Positions 54,963-63,533 of a stretch of DNA of 64,000 bases are shown here, piece by piece. Origin of the DNA: Catalimonadaceae bacterium JC749. Lineage in GTDB: Bacteria; Bacteroidota; Bacteroidia; Cytophagales; Cyclobacteriaceae. Below the pieces are notes generated by a model, which worked only from the letters and a program-made list of their open reading frames with translations, was not told the origin of the DNA and did no database searches. The stretch lies in assembly GCA_021730635.1 (NCBI GenBank), contig JAJNNC010000005.1, positions 248,001-312,000 of the forward strand, read 5' to 3'. The position numbers were made by a program, and so were the translations under genes. Positions within the stretch are counted from its first letter, which is position 1. Each line of letters starts with the position of its first letter.

Positions 54963-55016
54963 GGTTGGGAGCTATCCCCTGGCTTCCAGTTTACTAACCT
55001 TTTTACTCTTTTTTTT
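54963..55016 (+). terminator. riboswitch expression platform: intrinsic attenuator
   Basis: TGGGAGC (54966-54972) pairs with GCTTCCA (54982-54988) with a nine-base loop, and GGTT (54963-54966) can pair with AACC (54996-54999). T runs follow from 55000 to 55016, right up to the start codon. TAGTAAA at 54950-54956 could extend the stem through TTTACTA (54990-54996). This is transcription termination control. Confidence 0.8.
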
Positions 55017-57320
55017 ATGAAATCATTTTATCTGCCCTTCCCGGCTGGGCTTTTTCTCTGCTGGCTTTTCCCTGTGTTGTCGTGGGCACAACCTGTTACG
55101 GTCAGTGGACAGGTCAGAGATGCACAAACGCAGGAACCCCTGGTAGGGGCCAACATCATAGTGGTAGGCACCGCCCAGGGAACAGTGACTAATGCCGAGG
55201 GTTTTTACAACCTTTCCGTTCCTTCTCAGGAAGCTAGACTGAAAGTAAGCTATGTAGGTTATCAGCCCCAGGAGATCAAGGTGGCAGCACCCAAACAAAC
55301 CCTTGACTTTTCTTTAAGACCAAAGTATTCTCTGGAAGAAGTTGTCATTCAGTCTGTACGGGCCGATCAGAATATCCCCGTTACACAGACAACCATACAA
55401 AGAGAAAGCATAGAGGAACTGTATATAGGACAAGACGCGCTATATGTGCTGGAAGAAATAACTCCCTCAATCTTGGCATACTCAGAATCAGGCACCAAGA
55501 TGACCAACTACGGACAGATGCGACTGAGAGGTATCGATCAGACACGGATTAACATCACGTTGAACGGTGTGCCACTCAACGACATGATAGACCAGGGCGT
55601 GTTCTTTTCTAATTTCACCGACTTTGGGAATAGCATTGAATCTGTACAGGTACAGCGGGGCGTGGGCACCAGTACCAACGGTACCGCTTCTTATGCTGGT
55701 TCCATCAACTTTGAATCTATTAATTTGCAGGATTCAGAACCCAGCACAGAAGTACAACTGGAAGCAGGGTCTTTTCAAACTTTCCGCAGTAGCGGGGAAG
55801 TGAAGACGGGTTTGCTCAACAATAAGTTCGCTTTTTACTCCCGGTTCACAAAAACGCATTCCGATGGTTACCGCTATCATTCCGGCACCAATTCTTATTC
55901 TTTCTTCTTTTCTGGTGGCTATTTCGGGGAAAAAGACCTGGTGAAAATTACTGGCTTCACTGGGCGGACGCAAAATGACCTGGCCTATCTGGCAGTGGCC
56001 TTGCCTGATATTAAAGCAGATCCTAAAACCAACTATGTATCCAATAATGATATTGACGACTTCGGACAACACCTGCTACAATTGCAATATACCCGGTTTC
56101 TGAGCGATCAGACATCGCTGGTTTCCTCTTTGTATTACGGAGGAGCCGGTGGCGATTTTCCTTCGGGCTATACAGACGAAAATGGAAATTTTATACAACT
56201 CAACTATCCCTTGTACAATAATCATTATGGTTTGATGACACACCTGAGCCATAGTACCTTACAGGATAGGCTTAACGCGAATGTCGGAGTACATACCTAT
56301 ACCTTCCACCGGAAAAACATCGAGTCTGTCATACCTCACTATGCAACCCCCTATTATGAAGATGAATCAAGAAAAGAGGAGCTCAGCGTCTTCGGGAAGG
56401 TAAGTTATCAATGGCATCATTTTTTGCTGTTCGGAGACCTGCAATTCAGAACCGTCCAACTGGACTTGATGCCGGATAAGGATTTTTTAGGCCAGAATGC
56501 AACCATCCCTGTGCGATCGTGGACTTTTATCAACCCCAAGTTGGGCGTTACTTATGAAATAAATACCCTGACCAGCCTATATGCCTCCTATGGTAGAAGT
56601 GGTCGGGAACCTACCCGTTTTGATATTTTAGGCTCTACCCAGATCAATACTTTTAATCTGGCCAGTGTACAGGATGAAAATGCCGTAAAAGCGGAGTATG
56701 TGAATGACTTTGAGGCGGGTGTCCGGTTGAGTCATCAGAAGCTGTCCGGACAGGCCAATGTGTTTTATATGCAGTTTGAAAATGAAATTGCACCCATTGG
56801 CGAATCTATTCCCGAAGGCTTCGTGCAGTTAAGAAAAAATGTGCCTTCCAGTTATAGAAGAGGCATTGAACTTGACTGGCGGTATCAACCCCTCAGTGAA
56901 TGGTTCTTTTCAGGTGACATATCCTACATGCAGAGTAGTATCAAAACCTACGCACCACAAGGAGATGATCAGGTATACCAGGATGTACGACCTGTCATTA
57001 GTCCTGAATGGATTATCAATGCCAGTATGGGTTACCAGGGCAGCGGTTGGCAGCTTGCACTGAGTCCCAGATACGTTAGTCAGTCTTATCTGGAACCCAC
57101 CAATCAGCCAGGCCTGATACTTCCCTCATTTTTTATTCTGGATGCCCGGGCTAGTGTTTCTTTCCTCGAAGATCATTCCCTAAGCTTATACCTGAATAAT
57201 CTGTTGGATGAGCAGTATTATACCTATGGTCAGCCGGTAGCTTACCAGGGAGAAACCGTACCCGGTTATTTTGTGCAACCGCCACGAAACTTCTATCTTG
57301 TACTCAAGTTAAAGTTTTAA
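55017..57320 (+). CDS. TonB-dependent outer membrane receptor, probably for thiamine or a precursor
   Basis: The 767-residue protein has a signal peptide (LFLCWLFPVLSWAQ), a carboxypeptidase-regulatory-like domain (VSGQVRDAQTQEPLVGANII), a plug domain (MRLRGIDQTRINITLNGVPL, residues 169-188) and a beta-barrel ending in YLVLKLKF. It is preceded by a TPP riboswitch and attenuator, so it is made when TPP is low. This supports uptake of thiamine, its phosphates or a pyrimidine precursor across the outer membrane. Two THI5/NMT1-like genes follow on the same strand. Confidence 0.93.
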   Translation: MKSFYLPFPAGLFLCWLFPVLSWAQPVTVSGQVRDAQTQEPLVGANIIVVGTAQGTVTNAEGFYNLSVPSQEARLKVSYVGYQPQEIKVAAPKQTLDFSLRPKYSLEEVVIQSVRADQNIPVTQTTIQRESIEELYIGQDALYVLEEITPSILAYSESGTKMTNYGQMRLRGIDQTRINITLNGVPLNDMIDQGVFFSNFTDFGNSIESVQVQRGVGTSTNGTASYAGSINFESINLQDSEPSTEVQLEAGSFQTFRSSGEVKTGLLNNKFAFYSRFTKTHSDGYRYHSGTNSYSFFFSGGYFGEKDLVKITGFTGRTQNDLAYLAVALPDIKADPKTNYVSNNDIDDFGQHLLQLQYTRFLSDQTSLVSSLYYGGAGGDFPSGYTDENGNFIQLNYPLYNNHYGLMTHLSHSTLQDRLNANVGVHTYTFHRKNIESVIPHYATPYYEDESRKEELSVFGKVSYQWHHFLLFGDLQFRTVQLDLMPDKDFLGQNATIPVRSWTFINPKLGVTYEINTLTSLYASYGRSGREPTRFDILGSTQINTFNLASVQDENAVKAEYVNDFEAGVRLSHQKLSGQANVFYMQFENEIAPIGESIPEGFVQLRKNVPSSYRRGIELDWRYQPLSEWFFSGDISYMQSSIKTYAPQGDDQVYQDVRPVISPEWIINASMGYQGSGWQLALSPRYVSQSYLEPTNQPGLILPSFFILDARASVSFLEDHSLSLYLNNLLDEQYYTYGQPVAYQGETVPGYFVQPPRNFYLVLKLKF

Positions 57321-57391
57321 AATATTGAAAACGTCCGTTGCATCATGTCAGTACTAAAACGCACTGTGCATACGGTGGAAAATTCTATCCA

Positions 57392-58333
57392 ATGAAAATC
57401 AAAATAGCACTTGACTGGACGCCAAATGTTATTCATGCAGGGTTATATTTGGCGGAACTGAGAGGGCATTTTACAGAAGCAGGATTAGAGGTGGAGTTGA
57501 TTCCTGCGGATGTAGATCATAACACCAAAAGGCCAATTGATCGTCTGCTGGAAAAAGAAGTCCATTTGGCACTCTGTCCCTCAGAACATCTGATCAATAG
57601 TCATTTAATGAATCCCTCAGCGCCTCTCACAGCCGTAGCCACTGTCATGCAGGAAGAAACCAGCGCTTTCGTTACTTTACAATCCAGTGGCATCGACCGA
57701 CCAGCTAAACTGGATGGTAAAGTGTATGCGGGATATAATACCTTACTGGAGGAAAATTTACTGTCTAACCTGATCCGGAATGATGGGGGAGAGGGAGTAT
57801 TCGAAATGAAAACGCCTGCCAAACTGGAAGTCTTTGATGCTTTTCTTCAGGAAGAAGTCGATACTTGTTGGGTGTTTATGCCCTGGGAAGGGGTAATTGC
57901 AGAAACAGAGGGTTTCCGATTGTTTGCTTTTCATCTTAAAGATTATGGGATACCCTATGGATATTCACCCATCTTTGTTACTCGAACCGATGTTTCCGAC
58001 CTAGAAAACGAAAATCTCCGAACCCTGCTAAAAGTAGTTGCACTCAGCTATCAGGAGGCAGTCCATCATCCGGTAGAGGTGGCCAAACTACTGGTAAAAT
58101 GTGTAGCGCATGATAATTTCAGCAATCTGGATTTCATCACCAAAGCCATGCAGGTCATTAGTAAATCTTTTCTGGACAACCGGGGGCAATGGGGGATGAT
58201 GAAACCTGAGCGTTGGGATACTTATATACAGTGGTTATCGGATCATCAGTTGCTGTTTGATGGCCAGGGAAATCAGTTAACCAAAGAAGCTTGTCAGGTA
58301 AGTAACTTATATTCCAATGCATGGTTATTATAA
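57392..58333 (+). CDS. THI5/NMT1-like protein without signal peptide, first copy
   Basis: The start at ATG 57392 begins directly with the fold (KIKIALDWTPNVIHAGLYLA); an upstream ATG at 57338 adds 18 residues that are not a signal. The 313-residue protein has the two-lobed binding fold of THI5/NMT1 and ThiY. VFMPWEGVIA, GIPYGYSP and NRGQWGMM are shared with the next gene. No export signal is seen, so it should be cytoplasmic. The catalytic lysine and CCCFC motif of yeast THI5 are absent. It is controlled by the TPP riboswitch. Confidence 0.85.
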   Translation: MKIKIALDWTPNVIHAGLYLAELRGHFTEAGLEVELIPADVDHNTKRPIDRLLEKEVHLALCPSEHLINSHLMNPSAPLTAVATVMQEETSAFVTLQSSGIDRPAKLDGKVYAGYNTLLEENLLSNLIRNDGGEGVFEMKTPAKLEVFDAFLQEEVDTCWVFMPWEGVIAETEGFRLFAFHLKDYGIPYGYSPIFVTRTDVSDLENENLRTLLKVVALSYQEAVHHPVEVAKLLVKCVAHDNFSNLDFITKAMQVISKSFLDNRGQWGMMKPERWDTYIQWLSDHQLLFDGQGNQLTKEACQVSNLYSNAWLL

Positions 58334-58365
58334 ACAATTAGTAGGAAGCTTAATTTTTTTATTTT

Positions 58366-59310
58366 ATGAAACTTACAGTAGCACTGGATTGGACACCGAA
58401 CACATTGCAGGCTGGGCTGTGGGTTGCCCAGGCGGAGGGATATTTTAAAGAAAAAGGGCTGACGGTAGAACTGATAAGTCCGGAAGAAGATCAGTATGCT
58501 ATCACACCTGGCAAAAGATTAGCCCAAAAACAGGTGCAGATAGCCATAGGACCTTCGGAAACTGTGATCAGTTACAATACCTTAGGAGAAAATTCAGTGC
58601 CCTTGGTAGGTATCGCAGCCATGCTACAGCAAGATACCAGCGCTCTTGTCACCTTAAAGGAAAGAGGTATTACCCGGCCCGCTCAGTTGGACGGAAAAAT
58701 AGTGGGGTCCTACGGCGCCCGCTTCGAAGATGAGATCGTGAGACAACTGGTGATCACAGATGGTGGAAAAGGAAATTTTACAGTAAAAAAGCCGGAAAAA
58801 TTGTCGATGTGGCAGCACCTGAAAGAAGGTTCAGTAGATGCAGCCTGGGTGTTTATGCCCTGGGAAGGAATTCTTGCAGCGCATGAGCAATTGGTATTTA
58901 ACGTTTTTCAACTTGGTAATTTCGGAATTCCCTATGGCTACTCACCCCTGTTAATTACCCATCAGGATTTTATCCGTGATGAAAATAAGGCTTTACGAGC
59001 TTTTATAGCAGCTGTTGAGCAGGGATGGAAAAAAGTTAAAAAAGATCCACGGAAAGCCTCCAGACGGTTGAAAGATTATATTACAACGCCTGCCTTTCAA
59101 GACGAAAAGCTGATCAGAAAATCTTTGGAACAAATTGTGCCTTCCATTACAAACGAACGGGGACAATGGGGATTTATGGAAGGTTACCACTGGATTGATT
59201 TTGTAGATTGGATGATTGAGAACCAAATCCTTAAAGATACCCAGGGTATTCCCATGAATCATGGGCAGATTGATACAGCCATGCTCTACACAAACGAATT
59301 TTTTAAGTGA
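58366..59310 (+). CDS. THI5/NMT1-like protein without signal peptide, second copy
   Basis: The 314-residue protein is a clear paralogue of the previous one (KLTVALDWTPNTLQAGLWVA, VFMPWEGILAAHEQ, GIPYGYSPLLIT, ERGQWGFM). It lies 32 bases after it. It too starts without a signal peptide. The family includes thiamine-precursor binding proteins and fungal HMP-phosphate synthases, but the key residues of the latter are not seen. No ABC permease or ATPase gene follows. The role is open: cytoplasmic binding, a pyrimidine-forming step, or periplasmic delivery by a non-classical route. Confidence 0.85.
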   Translation: MKLTVALDWTPNTLQAGLWVAQAEGYFKEKGLTVELISPEEDQYAITPGKRLAQKQVQIAIGPSETVISYNTLGENSVPLVGIAAMLQQDTSALVTLKERGITRPAQLDGKIVGSYGARFEDEIVRQLVITDGGKGNFTVKKPEKLSMWQHLKEGSVDAAWVFMPWEGILAAHEQLVFNVFQLGNFGIPYGYSPLLITHQDFIRDENKALRAFIAAVEQGWKKVKKDPRKASRRLKDYITTPAFQDEKLIRKSLEQIVPSITNERGQWGFMEGYHWIDFVDWMIENQILKDTQGIPMNHGQIDTAMLYTNEFFK

Positions 59311-59458
59311 GGTAAAGGGAAAAAAATACGGTTCTTAATTCTACTATTTTAACTAATTTCTTTCATTTCCATTAGAATATTTTCTCCTCCTTTGTTTTTA
59401 ATAAATTTATACGGAAGCTTTACAATACGATTTGCCTGAATTCCATGTTGTAAAAGCC

Positions 59459-61201
59459 ATGTGTCGGTTAGACAAGTTTTTCCGCTTCCTTGTTATTTTT
59501 AGTCTCTTGTGGTTGTCCTTCGAGAGTAGGGGGCAAAGTTTGATCATTACCGGCAACGAGGAAACACAAAAAAAAATAGAGCGATATTCCTATCAGAAGG
59601 AATCTGTAGACAGTGCAGCTGCCAGGAAAATATTGGATCAACTCATTACCAGTTGGCAGATCGAGGGCTATTTTTCTGCCAACGCCATTTTAGAGAAAAT
59701 CAATGAGGATACTCTTTTAGCCACGCTTGATCTGGGCAAACAGTATAAATGGGTTTACCTGAATGCTGCTACGCTGGATCCTGTGATGCTGGAGAAGGTG
59801 CATTTTCGGGAAAAAGTTTTCCTTCAAAAACCATTTCATTATGAAGAACTCAGGGATTTGTTTGAGCATATACTGCGATATAGTGAAAACACCGGTTATC
59901 CCTTTGCCCATGTGCGATTAACAGAAGTTCAGATTCAGGAGGGAGAACTGTATGCTAGGCTTCAGTATGATCCCGGCCCCTACATAGCATTTGGAGAACT
60001 GCAGGTAAGAGGAACCGATCGGGTTAAAACGGATTTTTTAGCTGCATATTTAAATGTATTGGCTGGTAGGGAATACGATGAAAGGCAAGTTAGCCGTATT
60101 TCCGAGCGCTTGCGAAGGTTACCTTTTATTACTTTGGCTGCTCCGGTAGAGATGGCATTTCAAAACCAACAAGCTGATATCCTTTTAACCTTGGCAGATG
60201 AGAAAAGCAATGAGTTTGATGGGCTCATTAACTTTTTCCCCTCGGAAGGAAAGGAGCGTAAAATGCTGTTAACAGGGGAGCTCAATATTCAGTTGAATAA
60301 TCTTTTCAAAAGAGGGAAGGCCTTTGAATTGCGTTGGCAACGGCTTCAAATACAATCACAACGGCTATTGATCAGCTATCAGCATCCTAATCTTTTTCAC
60401 TCAGCTGTGGGGGCAGGTTTTCATTTTCAATTGTTCAAAGAGGATACACTGTTTATCAACCGGGATTTATCGCTGGCTTTGTTTCTGCCTGTAGGAACCA
60501 ATCATCAGTTACAAAGTGAGATAAAACGACAGAGTAGCCGTGTCACAGGTCTGATAGGGGAAGAAAACTATGGTAACGAGATCGCTAATTTTGATCTTAC
60601 CAGTTTGAGCCTGGGTTATACCTGGCAACATTTGGATAATAGTATCATGCCTTCAAAAGGCTATAAGTTTTCAATATCAGCCAGTATTGGCAGCAAGCAT
60701 GTCTTCCCTGAAACTACTGGAAGCCAAAATCAGAATTCGGAATATCTCGGACATTCCTGGCAAAAATCTTTCCGGGGAACGTGCTACCAGTATCATAGAT
60801 TGAGCAACAGTTGGGTTCTTTTTCATCGCTTAGAAGGAGGATGGTTGATCAATGAGCGACTGTTTCTGAGCGACTTATACAGGTTGGGGGGATTACATAC
60901 TATCAGAGGTTTTTATGATAATTTCTTTTTTGCTTCTCAATACGGCCTGTCAAATGTAGAGCTAAGATTATTATTTGAAGAAAAACACAATACCCATTCC
61001 TATCTTTTTGCTTTTTATGATCAGGCATTGATGATAAATCATCAATATACAAAAGATTATCCTGCTGGGGTAGGAGCTGGTATTTCCCTTCATACTTCGG
61101 CTGGATTGTTCAATCTGGTTTATGGTATTGGAAGTTCACAGTCACAGCCATTTGATTTGAACCTATCTAAGATTCATTTTGGCTATGTAAGTCGGTTTTG
61201 A
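59459..61201 (+). CDS. BamA/TamA-like outer membrane protein with POTRA-type domain
   Basis: ATG 59459 is preferred over an upstream TTG at 59432, because it begins with a signal peptide (FFRFLVIFSLLWLSFESRG). The 580-residue protein has POTRA-like repeats in the first 240 residues (AYLNVLAGREYDERQVSRIS) and a C-terminal barrel with the RGFYDNFFF segment and final FGYVSRF, as in D15/TamA proteins. It is shorter than BamA. It may insert or export outer membrane proteins. It stands alone behind the thiamine unit. Confidence 0.85.
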   Translation: MCRLDKFFRFLVIFSLLWLSFESRGQSLIITGNEETQKKIERYSYQKESVDSAAARKILDQLITSWQIEGYFSANAILEKINEDTLLATLDLGKQYKWVYLNAATLDPVMLEKVHFREKVFLQKPFHYEELRDLFEHILRYSENTGYPFAHVRLTEVQIQEGELYARLQYDPGPYIAFGELQVRGTDRVKTDFLAAYLNVLAGREYDERQVSRISERLRRLPFITLAAPVEMAFQNQQADILLTLADEKSNEFDGLINFFPSEGKERKMLLTGELNIQLNNLFKRGKAFELRWQRLQIQSQRLLISYQHPNLFHSAVGAGFHFQLFKEDTLFINRDLSLALFLPVGTNHQLQSEIKRQSSRVTGLIGEENYGNEIANFDLTSLSLGYTWQHLDNSIMPSKGYKFSISASIGSKHVFPETTGSQNQNSEYLGHSWQKSFRGTCYQYHRLSNSWVLFHRLEGGWLINERLFLSDLYRLGGLHTIRGFYDNFFFASQYGLSNVELRLLFEEKHNTHSYLFAFYDQALMINHQYTKDYPAGVGAGISLHTSAGLFNLVYGIGSSQSQPFDLNLSKIHFGYVSRF

Positions 61202-61332
61202 AAGGATTTCTTGAATAAGCGTAAAAACAAAACTTTTATAAATAAATATTACTTCTTTTTATTTAACTATCTGACTCTCTGTTAATTTTACGGCATGACT
61301 CATGCTATATCTCTACTGAGCAGCATTATAAA

Positions 61333-62478
61333 ATGAAAAAACGTTTAGGCTTACCACTTCTTTTGATCATTTTTACTTTCCGCCTGTTGGCGGGTGAGGT
61401 GCCACAAGGTGTCAAGGAAAACTTTCAGATTATTAAAAATCTGGAAGAAGATTGGCTAAAAGCTGACGAAAATAACCGGTATGTCCCTTTCATAGGTAAG
61501 GATCATTACAAAACACCGGCCATAGGGATCATGCTGAACTTAACCCGTTACAGCGGGAATAGCTTACTCTGTTGTGTACCACAAGAAAGTTCTGTTTTAA
61601 TTGAACAACAAATCATAGGGTATTCTGACAAAGAAAAATGTATCCGTTTGGACATAGACAGTTTACAGCAAGTTTACCAAAAAGAACAAATATTTGTGTC
61701 AGTGTACCAGGCTGATCATTCTTTTGATAGACTTCATTTTTTAGTAGTAAGCAACAATAGTGAAGTTAAAACTGTGCTTCAAAATACGTCGCATAAAAGG
61801 ACAGGTTCTTCTGTAAGGGATTTCTTCATTATAGGCTTACTGGTTCTGCTGGCTTCCTACGCATTCCAGTTGAACCAGTTTCCCAAAACTTTTAAAAACC
61901 TTTACAATTTTAGAAAAGTGTTCGCTTTTAAAATTCGTGAAGAACCCGTTAAGATACGCTTATTGAATGAAGCTCATATCGTATTCTTATTGCACCATTG
62001 CCTGCTGATAGCCTATTTGCTGATATTGAGTATATCCACCAATAGTATGATAGATCTTTCGCTGGTAGTGGATCAACCTCAGGCCTTTTCAGAGTTTATC
62101 ATTACTTGGCTCAAACTCTCCCTGTTTGTATTTATGGTGATTTGGCTGAAATATATGGTTGTGATGATGTTCGGTGCACTGTTTGGGTTAAAGAATTTGA
62201 AATATATTCATGTGTTTGATTTCATGCGTATGTCTCTGATTTTCTGGAGCGTGATTTTTACTTGCATAGTCCTTATTTTTTCAATGCTTTCCATCAACAA
62301 TTCCCTGTATTTAAATCTATTGATTTATATATTTATTGCTTTTGCAACAGTCAGGATTGTGATACTTTATTACCGACTCTTCACTGGGTCTATATTTAGA
62401 AATGTGTATTTATTTTCATACATTTGTACTTCAGAAATTATACCACTACTCGTTGGGCTTGAACTGTTCATTGATTAA
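61333..62478 (+). CDS. DUF4271 family membrane protein
   Basis: The 381-residue protein has a signal peptide (LGLPLLLIIFTFRLLAG), an extracytoplasmic part of about 130 residues and then six or seven membrane helices. One helix carries the QLNQFPKTFKNLYNFRKVF loop after it. This is DUF4271, a Bacteroidota family whose gene commonly lies beside hemD, as it does here. No function is assigned. Confidence 0.85.
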   Translation: MKKRLGLPLLLIIFTFRLLAGEVPQGVKENFQIIKNLEEDWLKADENNRYVPFIGKDHYKTPAIGIMLNLTRYSGNSLLCCVPQESSVLIEQQIIGYSDKEKCIRLDIDSLQQVYQKEQIFVSVYQADHSFDRLHFLVVSNNSEVKTVLQNTSHKRTGSSVRDFFIIGLLVLLASYAFQLNQFPKTFKNLYNFRKVFAFKIREEPVKIRLLNEAHIVFLLHHCLLIAYLLILSISTNSMIDLSLVVDQPQAFSEFIITWLKLSLFVFMVIWLKYMVVMMFGALFGLKNLKYIHVFDFMRMSLIFWSVIFTCIVLIFSMLSINNSLYLNLLIYIFIAFATVRIVILYYRLFTGSIFRNVYLFSYICTSEIIPLLVGLELFID

Positions 62479-62500
62479 TTACCATTTCAATATTGTTTGT

Positions 62501-62537
62501 TAAATTTGCGTTTTAGCTGAAGAAAAGCCTTCAGTTT
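62501..62537 (+). promoter_or_regulatory. minus-7 element and small hairpin before hemD
   Basis: TAAATTTG (62501-62508) fits the TAnnTTTG element, but no TTTG lies at the normal distance upstream. CTGAAG (62517-62522) and CTTCAG (62529-62534) form a short hairpin followed by TTTT, either a leader structure or the terminator of the preceding gene. Confidence 0.4.
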
Positions 62538-62611
62538 TCGTAACAGGTAAGTTATATACCTTTATAAAACTAGTAGAAAGTATTAAATTGAATTGTTAAA
62601 CGGGTATCTGT

Positions 62612-63397
62612 ATGAGTGAAAGTTTAATTAAAGCATCGAAAGATAGGTTGTACAAAGTAAATAGTATTTTGGTTTCCCAACCCAAACCTAAGGATGACAA
62701 ATCACCCTACTTTGACTTGGCTGAAAAATACAAGTTGAAAGTTGATTTTAGACCATTTATTGAAGTAAAACCTGTAAACGCAAAGGATTTCAGAAAGCAG
62801 AAAATAGATATTCTGGATCATACGGCTGTTATTTTCACCAGTCGTAATGCAGTAGATCATTTTTTTAGTATTTGCGCTGAGTTGAAAATTGAGATGCCTT
62901 CAGACATGAAATACTTCTGTATTTCAGAGCAAACAGCCAATTACCTGCAGAAATACATCGTTATTAGGAAGAGAAAAATTTTTACTGGCTTCAGAACGGC
63001 ACAGGATTTATTGGAGATTCTCAAAAAGCACAAGAATGAGAAATATCTTTTTCCATGTTCCAGCATCAGAAAAAATGATATTCCTGATTTTTTGAAGGAT
63101 AATGGCTATAAATATAGCGAGGCAGTAATGTACGAAACAGTAGCTGCTGACTTGTCTGATCTAGCCGATGTAAATTACGATATCATAGCATTTTTCAGTC
63201 CTTCAGGAATCAACTCTTTGTTTGTAAATTTTCCTGATTTTACGCAAAACAAAACCAGAATTGCTGCCTTTGGGCCCACCACAGCTCAGGCGGTGAGAGA
63301 TGCTGGCCTGATTCTTGACATTGAAGCTCCTATGCCAAATGCACCCTCTATGACAGGAGCTTTAGAAGTTTATATTAAAGCAGCTAACAAAGAGTAA
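62612..63397 (+). CDS. hemD: uroporphyrinogen-III synthase
   Basis: The 261-residue protein has the two-lobed HemD fold. Visible are AVIFTSRNAVDHFFSIC (residues 71-87), TGFRTAQDLLEIL, IAFFSPSGINSLFVNF and IAAFGPTTAQAVRDAG, with the conserved serine and threonine loops. It closes hydroxymethylbilane to uroporphyrinogen III for heme synthesis. It has its own likely promoter between DUF4271 and this gene. Confidence 0.92.
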   Translation: MSESLIKASKDRLYKVNSILVSQPKPKDDKSPYFDLAEKYKLKVDFRPFIEVKPVNAKDFRKQKIDILDHTAVIFTSRNAVDHFFSICAELKIEMPSDMKYFCISEQTANYLQKYIVIRKRKIFTGFRTAQDLLEILKKHKNEKYLFPCSSIRKNDIPDFLKDNGYKYSEAVMYETVAADLSDLADVNYDIIAFFSPSGINSLFVNFPDFTQNKTRIAAFGPTTAQAVRDAGLILDIEAPMPNAPSMTGALEVYIKAANKE

Positions 63398-63501
63398 AAA
63401 GGGTTATATTTTATAATTATTTTGGGCTGTGCAATTAGAATTATAATTGTACGTTGTATGGAAAAGGTTTAAATCAGTAAAAATTTCAGTATGTAAAAAT
63501 A

Positions 63502-63509
63502 TACTTTTG
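63502..63509 (+). promoter_or_regulatory. candidate minus-7 element of the PorP/SprF gene
   Basis: TACTTTTG matches TAnnTTTG and is placed 25 bases before the start codon. No good minus-33 element is found at the normal distance. Confidence 0.35.
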
Positions 63510-63533
63510 GCTGAGTTTGAGAATTTTGCTTAT

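Noticed and set aside
57392-59310. Bacterial copies of the THI5 suicide enzyme
   Set aside because: The active-site lysine and the CCCFC motif of fungal THI5 are missing in both, so that exact chemistry cannot be claimed.
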